Of a DNA stretch of 64,000 bases, positions 13,582 through 25,900 are shown piece by piece (within the stretch, counting starts at the first letter, position 1; each line of letters opens with the position of its first letter). The notes under the pieces were generated by a model. That model made no database searches. It worked only from the letters and a program-made list of their open reading frames with translations, and had not been told where the DNA came from. The translations under genes were made by a program, and so were the position numbers. The stretch comes from Sitta carolinensis. Its lineage: Eukaryota > Chordata > Aves > Passeriformes > Sittidae. Where the stretch lies: contig JAVUNC010000004.1 of the NCBI GenBank assembly GCA_032173965.1, positions 21,987,001 to 22,051,000 on the forward strand, written 5' to 3'.

Positions 13582-14211
13582 TGTTGGAAAGGAAGAAACA
13601 AGAAAGTCCTATAAATATGACTATTTAGCCAAAGATGCTAAGAATGCAGAAACTAGAAGAGACATTGAAATGAAAGCAGTGTTTGTTTGAATATAAGTGT
13701 TTGTACAGAACAGCTTTGGCTGGCCAAAGGTCTTTCTCTCTTTGTTAGGAATGTAATTTACAAGCAGACATACCAAAACCAGAACAGACCCTTCTTTCCT
13801 GGCCTAACAGGAAAGGTCCCCCGATTAGATTTAGAGATTAGAACATAGTAAAACATGGTAATGTAATGATTCCTATAGGATGTATGGAAATGTAGAAAAT
13901 TTGTATTTGGTACTAAATTGGTTAATGAGAAAGTAGAATATTCAACATGGAAAAAGATATAAGTCATTGTAAAAGGAGAGCTCGCTCTCTTGCGCTCTTG
14001 CTCTCTCTTCTTCTTTTGTTCCCCCTTTTGCTCTCTTACTTCTCTTTTCCTCTCTTCTCTCTCTCTTGTTCTCTTTGTTCTCTAGCCTGCTCTGAGCTAA
14101 CACTGAGCTGGGCTCTTTCACCCACACCCTATATAATAAACTTCAAAACTTAACCTCAGTGATCTCACCTGAGTACTGTCCGGACCATTCTGGCACGTAA
14201 CTGCTCCCACA
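13582..14211 (+). mobile_element. Nested solo LTR with CCAAA target-site duplication
   Basis: The element starts TGTTGG and ends CCCACA, and is flanked by CCAAA at 13577-13581 and 14212-14216. That is the TG...CA structure plus the 5-bp duplication of a retroviral integration. It has a TATA-like GATATAAG (13956-13963), a strongly CT-rich leader (about 13980-14090) and an AATAAA polyA signal (14135-14140), giving a U3-R-U5 order on the + strand. No viral coding region adjoins it, so it is a solo LTR left by recombination between two LTRs. It sits inside an older LTR-like element, which gives the relative age of the two. Confidence 0.8.
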
Positions 14212-14340
14212 CCAAATTTCCTCCATCTTTGTCCCTTAAACTCACATTCTAAAATCCCAAAATTCTTCTTTTTCACCCTGTGATATGTTAATTACCATTC
14301 TACCTAAATTCTTGTAACTTATAAATTTTCCAGGTCAGTC
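14212..14340 (+). mobile_element. Older LTR-like element, right part
   Basis: Continuation of the interrupted element after the nested LTR. It begins with the duplicated CCAAA and runs through a stretch I associate with the same avian LTR type as 13367-13581. The end near 14330-14340 is uncertain. Confidence 0.45.
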
Positions 14341-16067
14341 AGAGGGATGTCCTGGTTCCCACAGTGAAGCAGCTGGATAATTCCACAGAATTTTATATGC
14401 TTCCCCCCTCTGCAAAATATTGTCAATATCTCCACTGTTAGAAAAGCCTGTTGCTGATATCAAGATATCCAACTCCAACAAAGACAAGGATCCATTTTGC
14501 TTCCATTCCTTTGATCACAAGGCCCCCAGATCATTCACCATACCGTCACTCAGAAGTGCACATAGCCATGCTGTCATTGTGCCTTGATATCCTGCCTATA
14601 GCACTTCGACACTGACTGGGCACATTGGTTCCTGCAGGAGAACTGACACAGTGGTGCTGGCAACATCCTTGAATTGACCACACAACCTTGCACAGGCACT
14701 GCAGTGTTTTGTCTTACCCTGGGCTTCTTTAGACTGGAAAGGAACTGAGCAGAAGCAGAGCAGCTGTTCCTCTGTTAAGTCACATTAACTTTGCATGTGA
14801 AACAAGTTTCACTAAATTTGGAGCTTATCAACTATTTTGCCCTCCTTCTACATGTCTCCAGTATATAGAAAAGCAAGCTCAGAAATTTCATTCTACATCA
14901 CTTACCCACAGGAAGAGGAGCATTTTAAGAGTAATTACTGAATTACAGAACAATTATTAAAGTACCTTTACTCTCAATCACACTCTTCAAACATGGACTG
15001 ATCTAAATACATGTCCTTCATGTCTACTGACTACCATATGACTCTCACTGATAATTTTGTAGAGCAGTTCCCTGGCACACTGTTCTTTAGCTATTTTTAT
15101 TTTCTGCTTTCTAAAGTAAAATATTTTATCTCAGGATGGTAACAAAACCTTGTCCCTTTTTCTTTAAGAGCATGGCTCCCAAGTCCAATACTACTTGCTT
15201 TATTAAATTGTCCACTCATTTTAACTGCATTTGATTTTTTTTACAAGAAGAATACACGTAAGAGTAAGGGAGATAATATAAATAAGAATGACAACAAAAT
15301 TTAGCTCATTAAAATAAGATGTGTATTCACTGTCCTTACTAATGTATTGGAAGATAAAAAACAGAAATCACCATTCCTGTTGAAAACATTAATGTTTCAC
15401 CTGAGTCTACTATTCTGCTGTTCACAGAGATTACTTAACATAAGCTATCTGGTACCAGATAACATTTTAAGAAATTCTAAGTGAAATGACATCAATGAAC
15501 AATACTCATGGACTGAAAAAACAGAAGATCTATTAAAAACATTTATTTTTATAGATAAATTTTCAGTCATATCCCAGGCAGAATTAAAAAAACAATTTCT
15601 CCTGGTTTTATGTGCCCAAATAAAATTAAATTATGTTTCTTCCTATACCCAAAATTCTATCAGTCTCTTTAGTCTCATGTTGAATATCTGCATTTTTCAT
15701 TCTGTCCTTCTACTTTAGTTCCTCTTCCTATACTCTTTCATACTCCTTCTCCAGCCTTCAAGGCTGAGTTTTTTTCAACTTCCCCTCCCTTTCTTCCACC
15801 CCTATGGTTGTTTCTTCCTATTATATGTTTTCCACTTTTACTCTTCACATTCCTTTCAGTCTCGCTCTCTCCCCTTATCAGACTGTATATGAACTTTGCT
15901 GCAAGAATAGTTGTATGAAATGATTTTCAGCGCTGCCAGCAGCTGGGAGAGTATGGATTTAATGATCCTTCATGTGAACCAGATTAAAAGCCTCGAGCAC
16001 AAGTGACCTGTAGTCCAAAGTGAACCTTATGTTGCAGTTGTCATACTCCTCACCTTAGTTTCTCCAT

Positions 16068-16070
<3 letters not shown>
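14341..16070. other. Unassigned DNA, no gene seen
   Basis: About 14350-14800 is richer in GC than its surroundings and may be the decayed remains of another element, but I recognise none. The rest is AT-rich and unremarkable, with a pyrimidine-rich stretch near 15700-15880. Confidence 0.5.

Positions 16071-16141
<71 letters not shown>
16071..16141. repeat. (AT)n microsatellite, about 71 bp, one interruption
   Basis: A long AT dinucleotide array with a single phase break (AATAT) near 16109. It is self-complementary and could form a cruciform. Confidence 0.97.
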
Positions 16142-16142
<1 letters not shown>

Positions 16143-18870
16143 ATAATATAAAGGCATTGTACATAGACAAAAATAATTGTCTAGGATAAATTCCCATTCA
16201 CACAATTACCCAGGGGCACCCCAAGCAATACCATAGTTTCCCACAACCTAGCAGAACCAGAAGTGACCGTGCCACATCATACATTTGTAAATCAGAATAT
16301 TAAACTTTTCTCAGTGGATACATCAAAGGATTTACAGAGCAGAGAACAAAACAGCTCCAGTTGCAAGCATTTCCCTACAGAATGAAACACCATGTGTTAG
16401 CAGATAGTAGATATTTAAACAAATGTAAAAAAGGATAATGGTGCATAAAATCATAATAACTCAAGATAAGCAGCAAATTAACACAAGTCTTTTCTAAATT
16501 AGCTATCTGTATAAAAGCACTCCATTTACTAACAGCTCAGCGTCTATACTCAGTCTCTGACATAGAATAATGGTTTTGAGTTCCCAGGAGGCTGCTCACT
16601 CTATCTGCTCAGTTCACTAGGACACCTTGGCAGCTCTGCTCTGCTGGGGTTATGACAGCCTTGTTCAGGCAAACAGCACAAGCCTGAGAAGGAGAACCAT
16701 TTTCTGCAGGTACATACTGCTCTGAATATACACACAGTTCCAGCAGCCTCACACTTACAGGATTCCTGTTCTTTACTACATTTGCAAAGAAAGCTGCTAC
16801 AAAAGAAAAGCTATATTTAGCAATCTTTTCCAATAGTTAGACAGCAATTTCTATATGGTAAAAAATAATTTTCTTCAGATGATTTTTCTCATAGTGCTGT
16901 ACTTAATTCCAAAAGAGGACTGTGGTGGATTTTGATCCCAGATCCCCTATACTTAATTGGATGGCTGAGGCTAAAAATATTCCCAATGGTCAACCATGCC
17001 ACAGTGTAAGATTACATTAAATATGCCAATCACTGGTTTCAGGCAGAAAAGCATAAAAACCCTGCAGAACTTAAGTTCTATTATTAATGTTAAATTGACT
17101 GTCACATCAGAATAGCAATATTCCATGTCTTGCTCGAAATAATAATTCATTTCCTAATTTGAACTCTTATTAATATGATTAGGTGATGAACTACAGAATA
17201 ATGACCTAAGAGAAATCGTAAGCATTTCCTGTACTAAGCCACACGGAAAAATTAATTTTATAAACTAGACATACTGTTTCAAATATTGTATTTTAAATCA
17301 ATTTCATACATACATATACATATAAATAAAATGTGAGCACTTATTAAGAGTTCCTTGTCCAATTTTTAAAATAGCTTTGTAAATCTATCAAGTACTAAGT
17401 GGAAACAATAGAGAAAGAATTCATTAAAATACAATCATTACTTTAAAACGTACAACCATTCTTACTGACATTGCAGTATGAATTACAGTACAGCATGTCA
17501 ACCTTTGGAAAGTGTGTTCAGGAAAGGTAATGACAGTCTTCACAGATGTGTTTAAATGGGTAGCCATCTGCGAGTGCCATGGCAATGCTTTGGATCACAG
17601 CTTTATGACAAGTGTATACCAAAACTCCTTTGAATTTGTATATTCTTAACAGAGAAATATATATCAATGCAGGTAACTTTTTTAACAACACGTTATAAGT
17701 GATTGTAAGTGCTTCATGCAGTAGTTTCATCTAGGATCATACTGTCAATACTTATAGCTGACATACTGAATGCATAAGCTGCTGTACTACTAAAAGCAAC
17801 ATATAGTACATACAATAATATGGAACTTCAGAAAGCTTTTTTTTTAAACTAAATTTTCCCATCAACACCCATTTTAGTATAGTGAAGATATACTAACTGC
17901 ACCTCTTCTTGAGAGCTCAGATTTTAGGCAGGAGGCTGGTGTCTCATTTATCTGGCACAACCGGGCAGCTGGTGGAAAAGAAAAACACTGTATCCCTCTG
18001 ACAAGTCACTTGGCTCATATGGCAGCTGCATCATGCTTTTACACTCATTTACCTAAGGTTGATGTTATCTTACATACGTATAAGTAATAAATCTTTCTTA
18101 AATATGATGCAATACTCCAAAGAACTGTTTCAAACTAACTACAAGATGCCCAAACATACTCTCTGAATGTGTAATTCTGGAGATGTATTTTCTTTATGGA
18201 CAAGAAAGTCAAGTTTGGATGCCAGATTTCTGTTATTTCCACAGCAGAAATAAGAAGCAGCATTGCCAAAGTATATAACCTTTAGTATTCTTGCCTTTTA
18301 AGCTGCCGGCTTTCTGTTAAAGTGCTAAGCTTTATTAATGCAAAATTATTTGAAATGCTCTGACCAGCATCCTACATATTTAATACCACACTTAACAGAA
18401 ACATGTATTCCACATTCTAACCATTCAATTATCAACATCTACTCAGAAAACTGCAATTCAAATTGCCAGAAGCAATGTATACCTACACCTACACATATAT
18501 TAAAATGTGTCCTCCCATGTTGTATTTCATTCCATTTCGTTTTTTCTCTGATATTTAAATAACTGACTTTAGTAAACAAAGAAAAAGACTATTCTTAAGT
18601 CTGTGGCCCTGGATCACAGACCAGCTTTAACATATATATAGTTGCCCCAAGTAAGAAAATCTAGATGCAAAATTCTGTAATGCCTATGTGCTGCAAGACT
18701 GAACTAATTTTGGCTTGCCTAGGGCAGTAACATCTAAAGAGTTCCTATTTTATGAGTCACCTTCCTATTCACCACTATAAATTTACAATGTATTATTTGC
18801 TTGGCATTAATAAAATATATCTCAACATCAGAAGCTTTGGTTTGACTCTTATTGAGGTTGAAATACAAAT
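16142..18870. other. Unique AT-rich DNA, no gene seen
   Basis: No gene, RNA gene or repeat is recognisable. A minus-strand open frame at 16609-16833 and another at 17518-17730 have no recognisable domain. Confidence 0.55.
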
Positions 18871-18875
18871 GTCAG

Positions 18876-19422
18876 TGTACTGGTTTTGGCTGGAGTAGAT
18901 TTAACTATTTTTTTCAGCTGACATGGTGCTGTGCTTTGGATTTGTGCTGACAACAGTGTTGATAACACAGGGATGTTTCAGCTATTGCTGAGCACCCAGG
19001 GACAAGGCCTTTTCTGTTTCTCGCCCCAGCCCACCAGCAAGGAGGCTGGGGGTGCACAAGAAGTTGGGAAGAGACACATCCAGGACAGGTGACCCCCAAG
19101 TGACCCAAGGGATATCCCAGACCATATCATGCTCAGTGCATAAGGGAAGGAAGAGGGGAGCAGGGATAAGGGAGAAATGAGGTTATACTGAGTTAAGGCA
19201 TTTGTTTTCCCAAGCAATGGATGGAGCCCTGCTTTCCTGAACACCTGCCTGTCAATGGGAGCAGTGAATTAACTCCTTGTACCACTTTGCTTGTGAATGC
19301 AGCTTTTGCTATCCCTATTAAATTGGTTTTAGCTTCCTGATTGTCTCCCCTATTCTGCTGCAGGGAGAAGCGAGTGAGCGTCTGGGTAGGACACAGCTGC
19401 CAGTTAAGACCAACTGAGAGCA
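18876..19422 (+). mobile_element. Solo LTR, avian ERVL-type, with GTCAG target-site duplication
   Basis: The element starts TGTACTGGTTTTGGCTGG and ends ...GAGCA, and is flanked by GTCAG at 18871-18875 and 19423-19427. The order matches a family of avian LTRs that I know to begin TGT(C/G)CTGGTTTTGGCTGG: a GATTTAACT-type segment, a GTTGATAACACA segment (about 18956-18970), a segment rich in GGAGGCTGGGGGTGCACAAG (about 19039-19060), a decayed TATA region near 19138 and an ATTAAA polyA-type signal (19317-19322). No viral genes adjoin it. The 5-bp duplication fits ERVL-type integration. Minus-strand open frames inside it are not genes. Confidence 0.88.
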
Positions 19423-19427
19423 GTCAG

Positions 19428-20585
19428 TGTAATACTTCTGCAGCTCACAACTTCCTCTGATATCTTTCTTTTTAGTTACAGATTATGTCATATCATGTCT
19501 TGAGATACTAAGATGATCTTTTAAAGTATTTATTTTTCAACAAGTAGCAAGTTAAAATAAATGTTTCCAGAAACGTTGTTTATCTCCATTTTAAAATAAA
19601 TGGAACCTAATTCTCTAAAAATGTTCTTTTCATGTCTTTATATTGTAGAAACAAATGCTTTACTGAAACTTTGATGAAAGTTTGATTATTCTTAGTTGAA
19701 AGGAAGTTCAGCTGATCATTTTTTGGTCAACATATGATCTGGAAAAACCTGTTTTAACGCTTTCCAGCATAGTGCTAAAATGTACACTGAGAGCATATTC
19801 TTCTCATACTCGTACACCTGTAGAGCCATGAAATAAACTCTGGTGGTGTGAAAGAATTTACAGATTTATATTGGTCAATGTTGCACATTATCTTGCTCTA
19901 TTTCAGGAAAAAAAAAAAAAAATCTGTGCATAAGACAGTCTCCAAGGAAGGAGAATAAACAGAATCTGGAGATACTTGCTACTGTGAAACACATAATTGA
20001 ACACCACAGGAAAATGAACACTGCAGAAACTGTTTAAAACTATATTCTGCACACTTTTCATCTGCTAAATCACACCATGCTGAGAAGCCCCTACTGGCTG
20101 AGCCTCAAGCAGATTCCTGAGGCACTTCACGAACGAGCAAGTCACAGTTGGAGACAGTGGAATTGAGTTCCAGAGCAGACAACAAAGCTCTAAGCAAGAC
20201 GTTCTCTTTTTAATAGCATGTTTGTATCATCATTCAGTCACTGATCAATCTTACCACTCCCAGCGCTATAATAAGCTATGAAACACATGGCAAAGGATCA
20301 CAACATAAGGTTCTCATGTTGCTTTATTTATTACAAATAATCTATTCCCAGACTACAGTTGAGATCATGCTCTTGAATTTGCACTAGAAGTGAATGGAAA
20401 GAACTAATTGCATAAGATTAGGGATTTCTCATTCACATTACTGAAGAATCTCACAGGAAATATCAAGAAGTCCCTAATCTAGCACCCCTGCTTTCATCTG
20501 TGAGGTTGAGACAATTCCTGCACACCAAGGAAAGTATCTTTGATTTTATTTAGGTATTCGTATTCTATATACCATTTAGTTTTCA
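19428..20585. other. Unique DNA, no gene seen
   Basis: Nothing recognisable except a 15-base A run at 19908-19922. No retroposed gene is visible upstream of that run. Confidence 0.55.
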
Positions 20586-21262
20586 AAGAATCACATAATA
20601 TGCTGAGTTGGAAGGGACCCCAAAGAATCATCAACTCCAACTCAGTCCTGCACAGGACAGCTCCAAGAGTCACACCATGTGCCCAAGAGTGTTATTCAAA
20701 TGCTTACTGAAATCTGTCAGGCTGGTGCTGTGACCACTTCCCTGGGGAGACTGTTTGAGTGTCCAAACACACTCTGGGTACAAAATCTTTTCCTGATATC
20801 CAACCTACACCTGCCCAAACACAACTTCAGTCCCTTCCCTCAGGTCCTGACACTCTCACCACAGAGCAGAGATCAGTGCCTGCCCCTCCTGTTCCCCTCA
20901 CAAGAAGCTGTAACTGCAGTGAGGTCTCTCTTCAGTCTTCTCCAGGCAGAACAGACCAAGTGACCTCAGCTGCTCTTCACACGACTTCCCCTCAAAGCCC
21001 TTTCCCATTTGTTGCCCTTCTTTGGAGTCTCTAATAGTTTAAAATCTTTCTTATATTGTAGTACCACAAACTGCACACAATATTCAAAGTGAGGCCACCC
21101 CAGTGCAGAGCAGAGTGGGACAATCCCCTCCCTTGCCCAGCTGGCAATGCTGGGTCTGATGCCCCCAGGACAGGGTTGGCCCTCCTGGATGCCATGACAC
21201 TGACCACTCATTCAACTTTCTGTCAACCGGGACCCCTGGAGCCCTTTCCATAGTACTGATTT
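20586..21262 (-). mobile_element. CR1 LINE 3' end, antisense
   Basis: On the minus strand this ends with the CR1 3' signature: the complement of GAGTTGGAAGGGACC lies at 20605-20619, next to a decayed ATTCTATG-type terminal repeat. The body to about 21262 follows the CR1 3' UTR and the last part of ORF2 in reverse complement; the complement of 20966-21110, for example, encodes CR1 ORF2 C-terminal sequence. It is 5'-truncated, as is usual for CR1. Plus-strand open frames here (20679-20963, 20759-21034) lie antisense to the element and are not genes. Confidence 0.9.
20966..21211 (-). pseudogene. CR1 ORF2 C-terminal remnant
   Basis: The minus-strand translation contains the conserved CR1 tail in order: a [19 protein letters not shown] stretch, then YKKD. 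This corresponds to the [21 protein letters not shown] region near the ORF2 C-terminus. The reading frame is short and degraded. It is part of the antisense CR1 3' end in this interval and has no independent function. Confidence 0.75.
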
Positions 21263-22074
21263 TCCATTATTTTTATTTTAGTTAAAATATTAGATATCGT
21301 ACATAGCACATTATTTTGCAGTCTATTTTTATCTTCTATATTTAATTTCAAATAGTAATTTTAAAAGATACCTACCCAAAACGTTGTTTTCTTACCTGAC
21401 GGTATTATTACCATCAGTAATAATAATAGCATGGAATCTCAGTACTCGAGCTTTTATGAGTATTCTAATTAAGAAATCATCTTACATATTGTTTTTTTCT
21501 TCTATTATAAAGGTTTGTGTAGCAACTTCTGATATACCCACTACACTGATACACCTAAAGCAGAGACCTGCCTTCATCTAAGTGTGGGAGTAAACCAGTA
21601 GAAAAAGCACCAAAATAAATTCTGTTTAAGCATGATTTTACTCTTATCGCAGTTTTATTGGTACAAGTATGTGGGCAACATTTTTCAAACCAATTTGTTA
21701 AAACGAGCCAACTCTCCCCACCCTCTTCTCATAGCCATCTTAGCTAACAAACTGCTGGATTACATCAACCACCCACTACTTCACTATTCTGGCTAGACTG
21801 GCCAATAACCGATACTTTGAGAGAAGTGTAGAAACAGAACAATTATTCCATGATAATTAACAAGCCACAAAGTCATGGCCTTTTAGTTTCCAACAGGGGG
21901 TCAGGGACCTCCTAAGTCCCAGGTAGGTTCTGTGTATTTAGCATCAGGGCATTTTTGTCATAATTTTGTTGTGATTTTAAGTCCCCCTTTCAGTCTATAA
22001 AGTTCCATGAACAAAGTTTCAGGGTTCTGTGTAGATTAAGACTTGTTTGAGGAAAAACAACTCAAAACAAAACA
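21263..22074. other. Unassigned DNA before the 169-codon frame
   Basis: About 21640-22000 is less AT-rich than its surroundings. On the minus strand it carries an AATAAAA polyA-type signal (complement near 21655), which could be a decayed LTR, but I cannot assign it. No gene is visible. Confidence 0.4.
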
Positions 22075-22584
22075 GTGACAAAAGCATTATTGTTGGTTTT
22101 AAAATATACTGAGTATGGACTTCAAGCTGCCTCTGGTGCCATTCACATTCTGTGTGGAAGTAATGACCACAGTCTATTTTCTAAAGATAGTCTGCATTGG
22201 GAGGTTTGTGCAAAGTTTGGGTTCTTAGTGAATTGCAGTTTGCTAGCAATTGCGTCTAACTCCCTCCATAAATATGGCATTATTAATACACTGAAATATG
22301 TTGAAACCCAAATAAGTAAAGCAAGAGAAGCAGGCATCTTCAAAGTCTCAGTGAGAGCTAGTGAAGTAGTCAGAAGGCAAAGGCAGGGGCTCTGGACTGT
22401 TTTCTACCTCTTTCAAGGATATGGGATCAGCAAAGCCTTTAGATTTCAGAACGACATGAGTTCAGTGACTAAACTAGGTAGGGTAGTTATCATGTTAGTG
22501 TTCTTAAAAGGCTCTGTGAAAAATGTTTCTTTTTCTTGTGAGAGATTTAACATTGTGCTTCAGCCCAAAAAGATTATTGAGTAA
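22075..22584 (+). CDS. Unrecognised 169-codon open frame (longest in the window)
   Basis: I do not recognise the product. The frame is opened by a non-ATG or late start after GTG-ACA and runs 169 codons to TAA. The translation has no signal peptide, no zinc finger and no catalytic motif that I can name. It has a basic segment near residues 95-105 (RASEVVRRQRQ) and a hydrophobic stretch near residues 137-145. In DNA this AT-rich, a frame this long is somewhat unlikely by chance, but a shorter minus-strand frame (22143-22343) overlaps it, which argues for composition. A promoter-like or LTR-like block starts about 15 bp downstream, so the frame could be the decayed 3' internal part of an endogenous retrovirus. 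Chance remains a real possibility. Confidence 0.15.
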   Translation: MTKALLLVLKYTEYGLQAASGAIHILCGSNDHSLFSKDSLHWEVCAKFGFLVNCSLLAIASNSLHKYGIINTLKYVETQISKAREAGIFKVSVRASEVVRRQRQGLWTVFYLFQGYGISKAFRFQNDMSSVTKLGRVVIMLVFLKGSVKNVSFSCERFNIVLQPKKIIE

Positions 22585-22598
22585 AAGAATGAAAGTTG

Positions 22599-22900
22599 TT
22601 GGTTCTGTTTCCTATTTGTAGTTATCTATGTTTTGGACAAGTTTTGTTCACTCTGTTGGGTGTTGTTGAGAACTGGGAGAGGGACAGGGTAGAACACAGG
22701 ACCAAAAAAAAAGAAGGATGAGAGGGGAGGGACAGAAGAGTAAGTGGCTGGGAGAGAGAATAAGTTCCAGAGTGTCATCCAATGGGAAAGGGGATAAGGA
22801 CTGCCCCCACCTGCAAAGGGGTTTAAAAAGTTGCGATTTTGTTTGTGGGGCTGCATGTTTGCCTCTTTGGAGAGAGATACACAGCCAACTCAGCTGACTC
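22599..22900 (+). promoter_or_regulatory. Promoter-like block, possibly a decayed LTR
   Basis: The block is GC-richer than its surroundings and has a CCAAT box in good context (TCATCCAATGGG, about 22776-22787), followed about 35-40 bp later by a TATA-like TTTAAAAAG (about 22821-22829) and a G/T-rich leader. This spacing is typical of U3 promoters. It starts near a TGTTGG, and a purine-rich stretch (AAAAGAATGAAAG) lies just upstream, as before a 3' LTR. I could not find matching flanking duplications, so LTR identity is an inference. Confidence 0.35.
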
Positions 22901-25900
22901 ATTACAAACAAAAAAGATTTTTTTGCTTAGAAGACTTTATTTACACTTAATTGTATCAAAAAGTTCATTTCTAACATTCTCTTTCAAATTTTTAAAATTA
23001 ACTAGACTGTTCCACATTTATTGCTGTACTAACACCATGCTCAAAAACAGTCAGTAAGAGGACCACTGACACACTCCCTGCAACTAACATCCCCATACAA
23101 ATAAGTCTGTGGGTATCTACACAATTAAAAGCTGTCATTTCATTTACCAGAAATGAAATAAAATAATAAAATAATAAAACAAAAATTAAAAAAAAAAGAA
23201 TCTCCCATTCATAAAAGGGCTGAAAAACACCTACTGAAATTGTACCACCATTCTGCTGGCCAAGCTTAAGTATTGCCACTCCAGAGATGCCAGTTGAGCA
23301 TCTTCCATAGGAAAAACAGTTACTCTCAACCCTTTTTATTGTAAAAATGTTCTTAAAAGTGAAAATCGTCCGAGAAAAGTATTGCTTAGAATGGATTTTT
23401 AATCGGAAATATTAAAGGAAAAAAAACACCAAAACTAAATTCACACATTTGCATATACTAGAAGTTCAGAGATTTGTCAGATACCCATTCAAGAAAAAGT
23501 GACAAAAGAAGAGAGACAAATGCCAAAAGTGAAGAGAGATAGTGTCCAAATCATTTAGTACAGTTAAACCCAACTAATTCCAGAATGGAAAAGAAATGCC
23601 TATAAGAGAAATAAGTAATCAAGCCTTCTTTTAGAAGTTTTTCTTTTGTTGTGTACTGCAACACCATCACTGCAGAATTAAAATCCACTGAACCTGTCTT
23701 TCCCTATTTTCTCCCCTTCCTCTTCTCTGCAACTACACATAAGCTAGGCTGTCAAAGGGACTGAGTGTAGCTTTTTCATAATGTGGTGATTGAGTAGGCA
23801 TTTTATATTTTATTTCATAGTTACAAGAAATTAAAAACATTCATATATTTTAATTAAAAGTGTATTTCTGAACTAGTGTCCTAAATTCCTTCAGATTTTA
23901 TATATTCATATAATTTATGTATCAAGAGGGAGTTATCATAGTCCTTTTTGTCAAAGTCTTTCCAGAAAGAATTTAATTTTCAGTTTGTAGCCATTGCCCT
24001 TCATTTCACTGCAGACCTTCATTTCATTGTTTTTGCTATGTATGCAGATCAGCTGCACAACTTAAAATTGAAAAATCCTGATGGCAAGTATTTTTTGGAT
24101 ATTTTTGGCAGAAAATAAAGTTTTTATATGCGTTTTTAAACAACCACATTTCATAAGGCACTATGCTATATTATTTGATATGTGCATGCCTTCCTCTACT
24201 TTTAAAAACTAAGTCTAAGTCTTTCTTCCAGAAGAAATAAATACTATAAAGCCATACCATGTGGAATTAGTCTCCAGAAATTACTGTATATGGACATGAC
24301 TAGAAAGGAGAAGTAACATACATGTATTTTCACAGTAACTTTTGAATTGTTAGCTTCTGAGAGAATGCATTTTCTCATTTCTCACAAACATGGAACAATT
24401 TAATTTTAGTTTAATAGGAAATACAATATTTATCTTTACAGGAGTCTGAAGTCACCTGTTTGCTTTCAGAAAATAATTATGAGCAAGCATACATGCAATT
24501 AAGGGATTCACAATCTCTTATCAATATATCAATTTGGAAAAACTCTCTGGCTGAGTAATTTAGTTTTGATACCCATTTAATATTTTGGCCACTGCTGAGA
24601 TTCCAACAACGGTGCTAATTAGTGCCAATTGTGAGGCTGGTTTCTGTGGTACAGCCATCTGTCTTACAGATACTGAATCATTCAATTACTTGAAGGTGTA
24701 ATTATAAATGTCTCAAAATGCTTAAGACTAACCATTCATTATTAAAAAAAACCCTGCAATGTTGCTGTCAGACACTAAAGAGGTTTTTTTTTTAACCAGA
24801 TAGTATAGTTTAAAAGATACACACTAGTTACAGAGTAGAGCCAATACACTAAGAACCCTATAGTAAAAGATGAGAAAAATCAAATTTCTAACAGTACACC
24901 AAAATGAAAATTTGCATAAGGAACGAACTTAGGGTAGCTTTTATTTGTAACTTCAAAATTTCCTGAGAAAATGTTGAACTTTAACCTCATTATATGGGTT
25001 TTATACCGCAATTATTTGCAGTGTTTGCACTATTTTTATACAGTTGTGGGACAGCATGCAATTGCAACATTAACAACAGACATGATAATATAACTGAACC
25101 CTACCTGAAAAAAACCCCCAAAACCAAAAAAAATAAAAATATACCACTTTAAATGCATAACTCAGTTTTGACTCTGGATCTGTAGAATAAAGTGCATTTG
25201 TACTAGAGTTTTTTTGTCTTTCAGTTTTTGCCTCCTGTCCCTCCCTCTGCATCCCTCCAGTCTGAAGCAATGGAGTGAAGCCTTCTATGGCAGCCAACTC
25301 CCCATGCCAGCTGGATCCTTCTGTGCAAGTCAAGTTACATCACGCACATGCTGCAAATCTTTTAAATAAATGACTTTTAAACTACAAACACCAATGTCTG
25401 CAATTTTTATCCCATAGTAATGAACATCTCAAGGAAATAATACTCTCTCAAGGTTTTACTGGTCTTTTCACAAGACATAGCCAATGCAAATATGTGATGG
25501 ACACACTGTATTTTGCTGGTGTATGGAGGAATGTTTCAGATATGTGATGAATTACTGCAGTTTTTTCCAAATATTAACTTGTGATTTGAAAAAAAACTGA
25601 AAAAACCCAAACAGAAAACCATTAGGGAATCATGACATTAACTGGAAATACCAAAGGCCAAAAAAAATAGTATACATAATTCTATAAAAGAACAAGATAA
25701 GTTACCAATTCTCTCTCCCCTTTTATCTGAAGATAGGTGGCATCAACGGGATGCCCCCTAACCTTTTTAAAATCAATTGAAAAGCAACATATGTTCCAGA
25801 AAGAGCTTTTATCTCTTGTTGAAATAATAAGAAACATCTGTGTCCAAATTTTAGGAAGTCCAAAGCCAATTAGAGATGTTGCTCTGGGACACTCTTATAA

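Noticed and set aside
13361..14335. CCAGGT direct repeat as a target-site duplication of the older LTR
   Set aside because: The right end inside it would be TTTT and not CA, so the repeat may be coincidental. I kept the element but not this exact boundary.
18914..19244. Minus-strand frames of 64-88 codons with Cys and Trp
   Set aside because: They lie inside the solo LTR and are not part of any viral gene.
19908..19922. A run as the tail of a processed pseudogene
   Set aside because: No open or recognisable coding sequence precedes it, and no flanking duplication was found.
20679..21034. Plus-strand overlapping frames of 91-94 codons
   Set aside because: They are antisense to a clear CR1 3' end.
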